Source of the DNA: Thermothelomyces thermophilus ATCC 42464 | Lineage: Eukaryota; Ascomycota; Sordariomycetes; Sordariales; Chaetomiaceae | Assembly: GCF_000226095.1 (NCBI RefSeq) | Contig: NC_016474.1 | Coordinates: 2,046,001 to 2,110,000 of the forward strand | Direction of reading: 5' to 3' | Length of the DNA stretch: 64,000 nucleotides | Shown: one piece after another, positions 47,190-58,808 of the stretch | Numbering within the stretch: the stretch's first letter is position 1 | Layout of the letters: each line of letters starts with the position of its first letter | Notes under the pieces: generated by a model | Seen by the model: the letters and a program-made list of their open reading frames with translations, nothing else | What the model was told of the DNA's origin: nothing | Databases searched by the model: none | Program-made: the position numbers and the translations under genes

Positions 47190-48852
47190 CTATGACGTGA
47201 AGTACACCACCATGAAACCCACCCAACTGCCGACCACCCCTATTGCTGAGTAGGAACTAGTGAACATCAGGGGCAGAAACTCGTAGCTTTTTCCGAACAC
47301 GACCCCGTGCACCAGGGAGCAGTACACGATCAGGGGAATGCTGACCGTGATGTAGAGCGTGCTGAAACGGTCAAAGAGGAAAAACCTGGCGCGGCTGGAC
47401 GCGGGTGCTAAACGGTCGAAGGCTACCAGGAAGAGGATAAGCCAGAACACGGTGTAGACCGTCTTGAGAGGGAATTCCGCCGGGGTGAAGAGCAGCGGGA
47501 ACAGCGAGACATGGCCGGCAACTGCGAGCGGGCGGAATGCGCCCAGGTGCCGCCGGTCCTTGAGAGCAATGAGGCTGAAGGGGATGATGACGAGGAGGAT
47601 CGCCTTCTCGTGGACGTGCCAACCGAAGAGGAATGAAGCATAACCGCAGAGGGTGACGGCGCCGACGAAGTTATCCCACGACGGCGTCGACTGGGCAAAG
47701 AGCTTGAGCAGTGGGATCGCCTGGAAGAGGAGCGTCAGGGCGAAGCACGTCCGCGGCGTAATCTCCGGTAGGACCGCGAAGGACGTGTCTCCGACCAACC
47801 CACGCGTGACGCTCTGCAGAGCCTCCTCTCTTACCGACAGGCCTAGCCGCGGCGCGAGAACGATCAGGACGCGGTCGACAAACGAGTACATGGCCCACAC
47901 GTTCGGTGCCCAGTAAGCGTGGCAGAGGCCGCGCGAGAACGGAAAGAGCCTGCTGGCGATCTGGCGGATCTGCCCCTTGAGCGCGAACGGTCCGAAAGCC
48001 GCGCCGAAGATGGCAGCGATGCCGGCGCCCAACTTGACGCAGTTGAGGAACTGGATCCGGAATATGGATTTTGGCGAGAGGCAGTAGGCCCTCAGGAGGA
48101 AGACAAAGTAGGCCGGCGCCAGGTAGAGGTAAATGTGCTTCATGCACAACAGGGCAGCAAACAGGAGGCCGCTCCAGAGCAGCGTTTCTTTCTTCCGGGC
48201 CAGGACCAGGGAGGCGATGAGGATACCGTACATGACGCCATTGTACTGGAAGTGGATGTGGTCGATGATGAAGAGGCCCGGCGAGAGCAGGATGGATATG
48301 GCAGCCGCCTGCGCTGCTCGTTTCGACACACCGTGCGATGAGTCCACGAACCTGTCGACGGTTAGCCTAGGGACTACGGCCCGAACATGCCTCGCAACAA
48401 GCCGGGGCCACCAACAGCTGTAGAGAATATACGAGGAGCAGCTCGGTGATGATAACAGTGAACCGCTGAAAGTAGACCGTTTGCCAGCTATCGTACTCGA
48501 GGTTGTACACCTTGAGCATGGCAGGGTCTACCAGCTTGGCGACCTGCGACATGATCCATTCGAAGTAGGCGAAGAAGGGCGGGTAGTCGAGGGTCCATTG
48601 CGACGATTTTTCGTAGTACCAGTCCCACAGGGGCAAGCTGTGTGTGATGGCGAGCCAGTTGCGGTGGACTTCGAAATCGGTAGATTTGCTGTGTCGAGGC
48701 ACAAAATGTCAGCGCTCCGGGAAGTTGGGGGGGGGGGGGGGGGAATGAGTTGGAGCAGAGATAAGGAGCTCTTACTAGGCAGGGAAGAGCAGCACTTTGA
48801 GCGCCGCGGCCACGATCGCGCACTGCGCGAGGGAGGGATATATCTCGGTCAT
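47190..48852 (-). CDS. alg8: Dolichyl-P-glucose glucosyltransferase ALG8
   Basis: ALG8 adds the second glucose to the lipid-linked N-glycan precursor in the ER lumen. Minus-strand exons 48776-48852, 48416-48688 and 47190-48351 give 503 residues, a usual ALG8 length. It opens [19 protein letters not shown] (first helix) and continues [20 protein letters not shown], the EVHRNW luminal loop with acidic residue shared by ALG6/ALG8. [23 protein letters not shown] and [16 protein letters not shown] follow; the last favours ALG8 over ALG6. HVHEKAILL is the conserved C-terminal loop. Intron 1 contains a run of 17 G on the plus strand (C17 in the transcript). The donor of intron 2 (GTTGGT) was chosen because it is the only one giving the right phase; this border is tentative. 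Divergent from a lectin gene. Confidence 0.93.
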
Positions 48853-49742
48853 GGCGGCTTGCGGCCTGCCATGAACGGTGACACTGTTTGCTGGTCTCAG
48901 CGCCGCAGCAGCAGCAGCAGCAGCATGGAGCTGTCCCTCCAATTGACAGCTTTCCGCGAAGGTTTAGCGGGGACACGCATGTGCTCAAAGTGGGGATTTC
49001 TGATCAAGAGTTGGAGAAAGGTGGCCAAGAGATGGACACCAGCCACATGGAAACAGAACCTCATGCGCCGTAGCCCCAGCTCAGCCACTCTCCCCACAGG
49101 CCTGGCACCTCATGCGATGGAGGTGGGGAATAGGCCCCTGCGTCAGTCAAGTCAACAGGTCCCCCGTTCGGTTGGAGTAACAGCTTCCGCTGGTTTGAGC
49201 ACAGCTGTTCTCAATACCGCGAGCCATTCCTCTTTTGATTCGTAGGCTTTCCGCGGATTGGATCACCGCCTGAATGTAGGTGCAAAGAAAGTACATATAC
49301 CACGTCGGCGTGTCCTTTACTTGTTTTCTTTTCTTTTGTTTTGTTTTGTTTTTCGCCTCTTCTGCAACGTGCACTTCTCAATTGCTGAGCGACTGCCCCG
49401 TATTTCAGCGGTTTTGTTTGTTGCTGAGCCCTTTAGGTTGAGGTGTGTTATTTTTTTCTCCACATTGGCCAAACCGCCGGCCCGGGGCTGTCGTTGAAGA
49501 GCTGCAAAGTGTCCTCAACCCCCGCGAGCGCATCGGAAGCGCCGTCCATTCTGCCGGAAACTAGAACCGGCAAGCCGATCTCCAAAACCTGATTAATAAA
49601 TAATAGCTTCCCTGCAATTGTTCTTTCGTGGGCAACACTCTCTTACAGCTGTTTCATCCTTCTGCCAACTCCGGATCCCTCTCTTCCCCCCCCCTCCCCC
49701 CTTTCTCTTCTTCTCCCCAAGCTTGCTCCCGCGTCTCCCACC
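48853..49742. promoter_or_regulatory. Shared divergent region of alg8 and the L-type lectin
   Basis: The 890 bp separates two secretory-pathway genes. A (CAG)n tract (48904-48925), a TTTTC/TTTTG-rich stretch (49326-49352) and a CT-rich leader (49655-49720) are seen. I found no clear unfolded-protein response element. Confidence 0.4.
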
Positions 49743-50544
49743 ATGCGCTTGCCGTCGAGCTACGCCGTGCTCGCGGCTGGCCTAGCCCAGGTGCAAGCCC
49801 AGTACCTGATTAGCGAGCTTAGCTTTGGCACCAACAAGAGGTAGCGTCCCCCATTCGATTCGCACGAGCTCGGCCTGTCTTGGTAGCACCCCGCTAAGTC
49901 GTCGCCGAAAACAACAGGATAAGCGCCGAGGGTTCGCGATCGATACCGAACTTCTCCCTCCAGGGCCGACCCAACGTCCCCGAACTGCTCTCGGACAGAG
50001 TAATCCTCACTCCCGTGGCGCCGGGAAACCAGCGCGGCGCCGTCTGGGCCGACCGGCCGCTACCCGAGCAGAGCTGGATCGCAGACGTCGAGTTCCGCGC
50101 CAATGGCCCCGAACGTGCCGGGGGCAACCTGAACATCTGGCTGGTGAAGGATGGCGCACACACGGTCGGGTCCGACAGCGTCTACTCTGCGGGGCGCTTC
50201 GAAGGGCTCGGGTTGTTGGTGGACCAACACAGCGGATCCGGGGGGATGCTGCGCGGCTTCCTCAACGACGGCACGACCGACTACGCCCACCATCCCAACG
50301 TGGACGGCCTGGCCTTTGGTCAGTGCAAGTTCACGTACCGCAACCTGGGCCGTCCGACCCAGATCAAGCTGCGCCACACCGAGGAAAAGTTTGTCGTCGA
50401 GGTGGCCGGCCGGACGTGCTTCCAGAGCGACAAGATCCGCATCCCGAGCGGCTACCACTTTGGCATCACCGCCGCCTCGGCCGACAACCCGGACTCGTTC
50501 GAGGTCTTTAAGCTCGCGGTGCTCACAGAGCAGGCCCCCGGAAG

Positions 50545-50606
<62 letters not shown>

Positions 50607-51142
50607 TAAAGAGACCGCGCATGAACTTTGGCCGGAGCGGGCAGGTCTCGGTCGAGGACCCGTACGACAACGCGATCCCGGACCAGGACGCCGACACGAT
50701 CACGTCGTCCAGGGCGCAATTCGCCGACCTGCACAACCGGCTGCAGTCGGTCAACCACCACCTGTCGACCATCTTCCGGTCGGTCGCGCAGAACGCGGGC
50801 GTCGACGAGCAGCGGCACGCCGAGCTGTCGGCCATGCTGGGCGAGCTCAAGGGCCAGCTGGCGCGGCTCGACAAGGTCGACGCGCTCGAGCAGTGGCTGC
50901 GCGACATCCAGACCGAGATGCGCGGCATGCGCCAGGAGATGGCCGGCCGCCTGCGCGACTCGGAGCGGGCCATCAAGTACCACGTCGACGACAAGCACCA
51001 GACCCTCGCCGAGGACGTCAAGGGCCACGCCAAGAGCGGCCACACCCGCCTCATCCTGGTCGTCGTCGGCAGCCAGTTGCTGCTAGCGGGCGCCTACGCC
51101 TACTTCAAGAGGAAGCAGACGTCGCCCAAGAAATATCTGTAG
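49743..51142 (+). CDS. L-type (legume-like) lectin, Emp47/ERGIC-53 type
   Basis: Exons 49743-49840 and 49918-51142 encode 440 residues. A signal peptide (about residues 1-20, ending VQAQ) leads into the lectin fold. RSIPNFSLQGRPNVPELLSD, WADRPLPEQSWIADVEF, GSDSVYSAGRFEGLGLLVDQ and GFLNDGTTDY follow; this includes the Asp and Asn positions used for calcium and mannose in the family. An Asn repeat (50566-50605, about 13 AAC/AAT codons) links to a coiled-coil stalk. One helix (LILVVVGSQLLLAGAYAYF) is followed by a short tail ending KKYL, a perfect KKxx COPI retrieval signal. The protein should cycle between ER and Golgi as a glycoprotein cargo receptor. The intron is 77 nt with branch CCGCTAAG. 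Its divergent neighbour ALG8 builds the glycans such lectins bind. Confidence 0.9.
50566..50605 (+). repeat. (AAC)n trinucleotide repeat coding poly-Asn
   Basis: An AAC/AAT run of about 13 codons lies between the lectin fold and the stalk, directly after a Ser-rich AGC run. Confidence 0.9.
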
Positions 51143-51517
51143 ACGGGTCGGTCAGTTCATCTCACCGAGTGTTGCCATCTTTGTTTTTCTCATCATGCAT
51201 GACGGGATGCTCTGTATGTACCGATTGGAGGAGAGAGGGGTTTTGGCGTTATTCCGTTTATCGTCTTGTTTGGTCTCTTATTTTCTCTCGCTTTTATGCT
51301 GGGCGTCCATTGCATATCTCAGTCCTCCGGAGGATTCTCGCGGGAAATAAAAGCGGTAGCCTATGATACCTGACCTTGTTTGTCCTTATGAGGCCCTGAC
51401 TTGTATCCAACAGCATAAGCATGAAATCTGCCTCTCGATTTCCATCTCCGGATTCGTCCAACAAAATATGTCCAAAAGAAAAAAGAAAAAAAAAAATCAC
51501 GTCGTGCCATCCCTTCC
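51143..51517. other. Convergent intergenic region
   Basis: This holds the 3' UTRs of the lectin (+) and the aminopeptidase (-), including a TTTT/AAAA-rich part near 51477-51497. No gene is visible. Confidence 0.6.
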
Positions 51518-53948
51518 TCACAAGTCACCCGCCTCGGAAGACGCCCCATTATTGATGATATCCCACATCTCCTTGCCCTTGGGCGCACAAGTCAGGTTCT
51601 CGTAGCCGTCCTTGGTCACGAGAATGTCGTCCTCGATGCGGACGCCGCCAACGTCCCAGTACTTGGCCAGCTCCTCCTTGTTGATCAATCTAGAATGGAT
51701 CGGTTTGTTGAGAAAGAAACCCTCGATGTACTCGCGGCAGAAGTAACTGTGAAAAAAGGAAGGGAAGAAAAAGGCAATGGTCAGCAATCCTCAACTCTTT
51801 TTTTCCTCCCATGGGGAAATTTTAAGACACTTACATGCCCGGCTCAATGGTCACCACCATGCCCTCCCTCAGCTTCTGCAGCGGCTTGCTTGTTGCCGGG
51901 GAGGGATCCGCCCTGGCCATCGTTACCATGCAAGCGTTGGCATGCTGTGAGACGAGGTCGCGCTTGGGAAACGCCCTCCGACCGATTCCCGGCACCGGTG
52001 CCGCCGCCGCCGCCGCCGCCGCCGCCGTTGCTGCTGTTGTTTCGCTGCTCGCCGTCTTGGTCCTGTTCAAGGCCCGCGCCATCCTCTCCGCCGACACGCC
52101 GAGGAGCAGGCTCTCCCGGCCGGCGACGTCGTGCACCTCGAGGCCGACGTGGTGGCCGAGCCCGTGCGGGAAGAAGGCGGTGACGGTGCCCCAGCGGAGG
52201 GCCTCGGGGGCGTCGCGCAGGATGCCCAGGTCGGCCAGCCCTCGCGCGGCGACCGCGCACGCGTGCACGTGCAGCTCGAAGAAGCGGACGCCGGGCCGGA
52301 CGCGCGCGATGCACTCCTCCTGCATCCGCTCCACCAGCGAGTAGATGGCGGCCGCCTCGCGCGACCGGAAGAAGCCTCTGCCGCCGCCGCCGCCGCCGCC
52401 GCTCCCTGTCGGGGAAGAGGCGGGGGATCGGGGGATGGGGATGGTGCGGGTGATGTCACTGGCGTAACAGCGCCACTCGGCACCGGCGTCGAGGACGAGG
52501 AGCTGGCGGTCGCCGAAGGGTTCTGAAAGGAAGGGTCAGCTGCCCGCTTTTCTTACCAAAGTTTTTTTTCTTTTTCCTCTCTTTCTTCTTCTACTACTCC
52601 TTCATCGCGGGGAACATGAGCAAGGGGAGAGAGATGCTTGTGACATACGGTTATTGTCTTCGTAATGCAGGGTACTGGCGTTGATGCCGGAGGCGGCAAT
52701 CACAGGATAGGCTTGGGTTGGCGCGCCGTGAGAGATGCAGTATGCTTTGAAGATGGCCTCGATGTCGCGCTCGTTGTTGCAGCGTCTGAGGGCGGCCAGG
52801 ACGGCTCTGTGGGCGCCGCTCTGAAGAGGCAGAGGAGGCGTTTAACAACAGCTCTTTGGATCAATGTGGTGGGGAGGATTCTTACCGAAACGGCATTCGC
52901 CCTACGGATCAGGGCGATCTCGTGGTCGGTCTTGACGACGCGGGCCTCGTCGATGGCGGGCTGGAGCTTTGTCGTGTCGATGACTACCGTCACCTTGGCG
53001 CGCCCGACCTCGGGAACCAGAGACGGGTGCAGCGCGTAGATGGTGCACCCCGGGTGGAGCACGCGGGCGAGGGTCTGCTCGAGGTCGTCGATGTAGCGCA
53101 CGTCGTCCAGGTCCGAGGCGGCCTTGCACTGCTCAATGGTGGGTGTCCTCCCAAACCAGAGTACCTTCCGGGGCTCGACGCGCGGGATCCAGAGGGTGAG
53201 GTGGTCGCATGCGATGTCGTAGGTCACGGCGCAGCCCGGAAAGTCGGCGCCGGTGATGTAGTAGAAGCTGAGGCGGTGTCAGCTCGCGCAGGTGACACGA
53301 CCCGTCTGCCTCGAGAACGGGGAGGGAGCAGTGCTGAATTTGAAGTGGGCGGAACACATACTGTCTGCGCTGGCGGAACCTGGGACCCATGTCCGAGTTC
53401 TCGTAGAACTGCTCCTCCTGACCGGGGATGTAGATGATGCCATTCGTCGCGCCGAGCTCGTTGGCCACCTTTCGAGCATGTGTCTTTGCTAGTACCGTGA
53501 GGTCAGCATCGCAATGTCTGCTGCCCGTTGAGGGAGTCGAGAAACCGAGAGAGGTGGCGAACTCTTGCCCACCCACTCACTCACTCGCTCAACTCATTCA
53601 CTCACCTGGAAACTTGCCCAGGTCCGCCTCAAGCCACGCCTTGTCTAGCCGGTTGCCCGGCATCCTGCGTGTGCTCCTTCTTCCATCCTGGCCGGGGGAG
53701 ATGGAGATACTGGGCGGGGTTCTGCGCTCGACGGAGCTGTGGGACAGTCAGTCGCTCAGTCGGAAGCTGATGACAATCCGAATCGCCAAGTCAATCGCGT
53801 CCGCGACCGATGAGCGCAAATAGACAAAGCGCCGTCAAGTCGTCGCAGCATGTTCATAATCCTCGATATGAGAGCGGGCAACTCACAGCGCATCGAACTC
53901 TTCGACCTCGACCAGTTCGTATGTATCTTCATTTGATCCCGCCGTCAT
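51518..53948 (-). CDS. Xaa-Pro aminopeptidase (peptidase family M24B)
   Basis: This dimetal enzyme removes N-terminal residues preceding proline. Seven minus-strand exons give 596 residues: 53887-53948, 53606-53736, 53362-53488, 52886-53267, 52649-52820, 51835-52522 and 51518-51746. The N-terminal non-catalytic domain includes [18 protein letters not shown] and [11 protein letters not shown]. The five metal ligands are visible: Asp303 (LVLDAGAEW), Asp314 (SDITRT), His415 ([13 protein letters not shown]), Glu518 (TIEPGI) and Glu559 (VRIEDD). Two low-complexity inserts sit in the catalytic domain: seven Gly after SPTGS (333-339) and a long Ala run coded by GCC/GCG repeats near 52000-52028, between the His and first Glu ligands. 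Most relatives lack runs of this length. No signal peptide, so probably cytosolic. A TATA-like TATATATA lies about 150 bp upstream. Confidence 0.93.
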
Positions 53949-55354
53949 TTTCTTCTTTGGTCTTCGTGCTCTGGTTGTGGTTCGGGAGGTTCGGGAATGG
54001 CCAGATCCGCCCCTCCGCGATGGCTAGTGTAAAGTGGCTGGCTGATTTGATTGCCTTGGTGAAATTCGGCGAGAGTTCGGTATGTAATTACGGACGTGTA
54101 TATATACGGGCCGGCCCCCAACACACTACGGTGAAGCTCGCGTGACGAGTTCTCTTTTAAACGGCACAGCACTCATACTCGATCGATATTAGTCAACACC
54201 TACCTGCAGATGGGTGCACTTACACATGATGCGTCAGAGTTCCCCCGCTATTGTTGCTCCCAGTGACTCCGCTTTAGAAGGCACGCTTGCGAGCATATCA
54301 CTCCATTTCTGCGATGCACGCTCCATTAAGAGAGCAAACTTGCCAAAAGAACAAACAAATAAGGTGCTGCACACACCTTGTGCTGCAGCATCTTCAACAT
54401 CTTCGGCCAACTCGGTGAATTTCGTCATCGAAGAGAAAGCGATCTCTCCAAGCGATCTCTCCAAGCGACCGACTCCGAAGATCTACTTTTTTTTCTCTTT
54501 CGCATATACAGTACCTGTGTCTTTATACATTTTTTTTTCTATACACAGCGCCATGTGCGTTGTTTTTTTAATTCCTTTTCCCTTTTTCCTTTGCTTTTTG
54601 TTCTCGTTCTCACCTCCCTCAGGTTGTACGCCGTTTTGGCACAACCGGAACTCCTCCCAACGCTTCCATTTCCATGTCAACATGTCGTGCATGTCAACTA
54701 GAGCGTGTATACCGTCTCATATTAACGAGGGTCCTGGTGGGCGTAATTTACTCTTTCACATGTCTAGTCGTCTAGTCGTAACGAGCGTTCGAGCTCCAGG
54801 TTCAAAAGAGGTATACGGCTGGCTCCGCATACATCTCCCGAGCCCCAGGCCCTTATTCCGTCCCTGGCGACTCGATCTTTTTTCCCTTGAGAGAACGAGG
54901 GCTTTTGGTGTCAGGGCATCTATCCACCACAGCTCAAATGCAAAATGCCGTCAGATGCCCGCATCTTGGCATCTTGCGGTCCTTTTTGACAACGAACGTC
55001 GGTCCCCCACAGCTTCCCCAATCGTAGCCGCATCCCCTTGTCCTGGGACTGGATGTACACTATGTATGATGTATGTACACCCCCACCACAAGTGTGGAGG
55101 CGGCTTGGCCTGTGGAGCTGCGCATGCCGGTTGCATCTCGGCCTCGACGATGTCGCTCATCTTCCCCCCCGCCGTCTGTCCTTCTCTCTTTCGTTCGATG
55201 GAAGGGTCGAATGTTGTGGGATCGTCAGGAGTGTATCGGTCACGGTATCTTTCTCCGGGCTGACTGGTTCCTATTCTCGGCCCTCTTGTCCTTTCTTGTG
55301 CGACGAGCACAGTGTTTCCTCGGCTCAGCTGTCTGCCGCACAACCTCTGCTTGT
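53949..55354. other. Intergenic between aminopeptidase start and transcription-factor 3' end
   Basis: The left part is the aminopeptidase promoter, with GTATATATAC near 54098-54107 as a possible minus-strand TATA box. AGCGATCTCTCCA is duplicated near 54440-54465. T-rich tracts follow at 54485-54600. A frame of 349 codons on the plus strand (54214-55263) is low in coding character and has no recognised domain, so I do not call it. Confidence 0.5.
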
Positions 55355-58300
55355 TCATTGGTATCCGGGATTGCCCATCATATCTTCCCATTCTCCTCGA
55401 AAGCCTGGACCCGTCAACATCTCGTCCACCATGCCACCACTGCTCTGCTGCTGCTGTTGCTGCTGATGCTGCTGCTGCTGCTGCTGCTGCCGCCGCCCCT
55501 GGGCTAACTGCTGTTGGACGGCCATCTGCTGGTGATGATGATGCTGCAGTTGCTGGTGTGCGTGCCCCGGCTGCATATTCAGCATGCTAGGGGGGTTGTA
55601 CATCTGAGCCGTGCCGTCAAGACCGTGCCGGGCTTGCCTCTGCCCCTGCGGTATGAGATATCCGGGGATGGGGTCTAAGAGCTGACCTTCGATGCCGTCG
55701 TACATGTTGGGGATATAGAATTGCATCGCGTCATGGGGTTGGCCAGCGTTCGACTGCGGTGTCTGACCCGCTGGGTGCTGGCTGGCCGGATCCATCGGCG
55801 GTTGGTGAGGGTACGCGAAAGGGTCCTCGGACGGGAACATCATTGCGTCCATCTTGTACAACGAACCGACGGGCCCGCCTGTGTGTTGTACTTGCTGGAA
55901 GCCCTGGGCGTGACTGTGCATCGTTCCTTGAGTGCTGCCCGAGTCGGAACCGGGCCCCGACAGCGGCATGTTCAACGGTAACATGTCCTGGAAGCTGGTG
56001 AAGGTCTGTCCCCCCAGGCTGCCGTGCTGGAACGCAATGGTGTCGAAAGACGCCGTTCGTTGAGGAGGCGCCCGTGAGTCTCGCCGAAGGAGGCCGATGG
56101 CGGGACGAGCCATCTCCTCCGACCTCCGCTGCGGCATGCTGTCCTGCAGATCCGGGCGACTCGGTGGGGTGGCGCTACCTGCCCTGGACCCTTGCGCGAG
56201 GTTCGGAGCCGGAGCAGACCGTTTCTTGGTCGGTGTTGGCCGCGCGATCGGATTCTTCAAGCGGTCCGGCAGCTGGTCAAATAAGGGCTGGTGGTGGCCA
56301 TTGTCAACTCAAAAAGACCTCGGCCGCAGACGTATCGTACTAAGCATAGAGACTTACGTTCAGTGCCGCCGTGATGCGGTCGGCCGCCAGGCTCCGTTTC
56401 GCAAGGGTTGCGATGACCTCCCTCCCGGCTTTGGCATCGGCCAGGATCTCGGCAGACCCCGGCTTGTCAGGGTTCTCGAGAACGAAGAAGAGGAGGGATA
56501 GGATAGCGAAGAATTTAGTGTACAGAATGAACCAATACGGTCCTATGAGCGCTGCCTGCTTTTGGATCTCGATCCCAATGTGGACGATATTGCGCGAGAC
56601 CGTAATGCCTGCTGCGGCGCAGTTGTAGTAGCGGTTGTCTATCTGCTTGCCGGCAGTCAGCCGCGGCGAGATATAGTGAAGGAACGGCCTGTAGAGCATC
56701 ATCTGGACATGAGCGTATCCGAAGCGTAGGAGAGTCCGAACACTGTCGACGAAACGCGTCATTAGCCCGAGAAGGTATTGGGGGAGAAGAAGAGCACATA
56801 AGGGTTGTTATACCGGATGACCTCGATCGGGCCGTCGTGGCTTGGGCGCCAGTAGTCGGGCAGTTGAGACTGCCACTCTTGGAGCTCTGCCTCGATGGCC
56901 CGGATGCGGGAGTAGCTGATCATGAACGTTTTGTTGTCCTTGCGCTGCCCCTTGACGTCGTTTTCCATCCCTCGCAAGGGGTAGATGTCCTTGACCACCC
57001 TCGCCAGGATCCTCATGAGCCTATTGTGCGCATTAAATGCCTGAAAGAACGAGGGAGTACCCGGCGGCGGCATCTGGATTGCCTCCTTGGTGATGTACTC
57101 GTCATCGACCTCGGTCGGGAGGGGTTGATCGACATCCTCGTCATGTAGCAGGAGAGGAAACCCCAAGATGGCGGAGACGTAGAAGTCCATCTGGCGGATG
57201 ACGTGGAACACTCGCCGCCTCGTCTCGTCTTCGATAGGGGTGATCTTGTGGTGGGCAATATGGCGGTGTAGACCCATGCGCAGGCACGAGCGGAGGGCAA
57301 TGCCGAGGAATGCGTAGCAGTCGCTGATGTTGGACGTTGCCTGCAGGAAGAGGATCATGTACACGAGTGCCTGGAGAGAAGTCATATCGCGGCATTCTGC
57401 AACGTCTTGGAAAGTCAACCGCGCATTCGTATAGTATTTGACCCTTTTTGGGGAGAGAGATAGCGAGAGAGAGAGAGATAGAAGTCAGCTTTGGGGAACG
57501 CAGAGGCCAATCACCTGATAGGGAGGGAGAGAGAGAGACGCCATAACTCACCCTTCTCCCACCGCCGACTGGTACGTTACAGGCCCTTGGGCGTCGTCGT
57601 CTTGGGAGACGTTGTACACGCATCCCAGTGCCAGCACCGAGTAGAGCAAGCCGAGGAACCTGTGTTCCTCGTTTCCCCAAGACTCTTGTGGCGTAGCATA
57701 GAGCTTATCAACCATCTCGTAGAACGTAGGACGGTGGACGATGCGGAGGAGGCAGGTGGCGCAGTCTAGCGAGTAATAGCAGAGGGTGCGGACCCGTTCG
57801 AGGGGCGGTAGCTTGGCGGCCGCGGAGCCGCTCGAGGAATCCCAGGACGAGCTTGGCCCGAGTCTCGGGGAGTCGAGGCTGAAGAGGCCGGGCGGCAACG
57901 CTGGCCGAGGCAGGAATGGGATGGAATACTCGTTGTCCAGGAGCGTGTTGAAGTGGTCCTTCATGCGCCGGAGGAAGACGACGCCCGACGAGACGCCGTG
58001 AAAGTCCCATTCGCCGCTCTCTTTGAGGTCCAGCTGGCCAATCGATTCTATCATGGACATGATCTGAGCATCCTGGCTGTTGTCGTCTTGCTGATCCTTG
58101 GACGCTTCCATCTTGAGCTCCATGGCGCGGGCCCTCGCTCTCTCCCTGTTGCGGAACTCCTGCTGGACGGCCGGATCGAGGTTCGGGTCGGCAAGGTCAA
58201 CGTCCGGCATGAACTTGCGCAGCAGGGTCTCGGCGCGCTGGAGCCTGGCTTCCAGGGCCTCGATGTATTGCGGTGCCGGGTTCCTACGACGGTTTGACGG

Positions 58301-58808
58301 CTTGTCGTACGTGCACTCTGTGGGCCGGTCAGCGGGTTGGGAAGCTCGGCGGGAGGGGGGCAACGGGGAAAGAAGGCGGGGGGGAGGGGGCTCTGGTACC
58401 ATAGCTGTAGACGGCACAGTGGGTGCACGGCTGCTTCCCATCGCACTTGATCTTCTTCCGGCGGCATTCGTCGCATGCCCTCGTCACCCTGCGACGCTTC
58501 TGCAGCGGCATGCTCGGAGCCTCCCCGACGTCCTCTTGCACGCCGGACGCATCTTCGGATTCGGGCTTGACGGAGGCTTGGGCAGGTGATTTGGTGCTCT
58601 CGGATCGAGATCCAACCTCGTCCACAGACAGGTCGGCCGACTCCTCCTCGTCGGACATATCGGAGGTGTTGGTGTTGGCGGCATCAGCGGTCTTGGGTGT
58701 TATGGCGGGTTTCCTTGTGCTGCTGCTGGCCCGGCCGGAATGCGGAGGCCGCGAAGCTGGCTGAGCCGCGCGGGGAGCAGAGGTGCGCTCAGTAGCCGGG
58801 CTCGTCAT
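55355..58808 (-). CDS. Zn2Cys6 fungal-specific transcription factor
   Basis: Five minus-strand exons (58400-58808, 57552-58317, 56814-57443, 56358-56742, 55355-56287) give 1040 residues. The zinc cluster is complete only after splicing: C112-x2-C115-x6-C122-x5-C128-x2-C131-x6-C138, the last Cys coming from exon 2. It is preceded by KRRRVTR and followed by [20 protein letters not shown], a linker and coiled coil. The fungal-specific middle homology region spans about 250-700, with [25 protein letters not shown] and [13 protein letters not shown]. The C-terminus is rich in Gln, Pro and Met with a (CAG)n Gln tract (55441-55500), a likely activation domain. The DNA-binding part reminds me of CLR-1/ClrA, the cellobiose-responsive regulators, but I cannot prove orthology. 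Intron 2 contains a (GA)n tract on the plus strand. Confidence 0.88.

Noticed and set aside
50060-51043. 327-codon minus-strand frame
   Set aside because: Antisense shadow of the lectin coding region.
54214-55263. 349-codon plus-strand frame
   Set aside because: Crosses T-rich tracts, has no domain and no homologous feel; probably chance in intergenic DNA.
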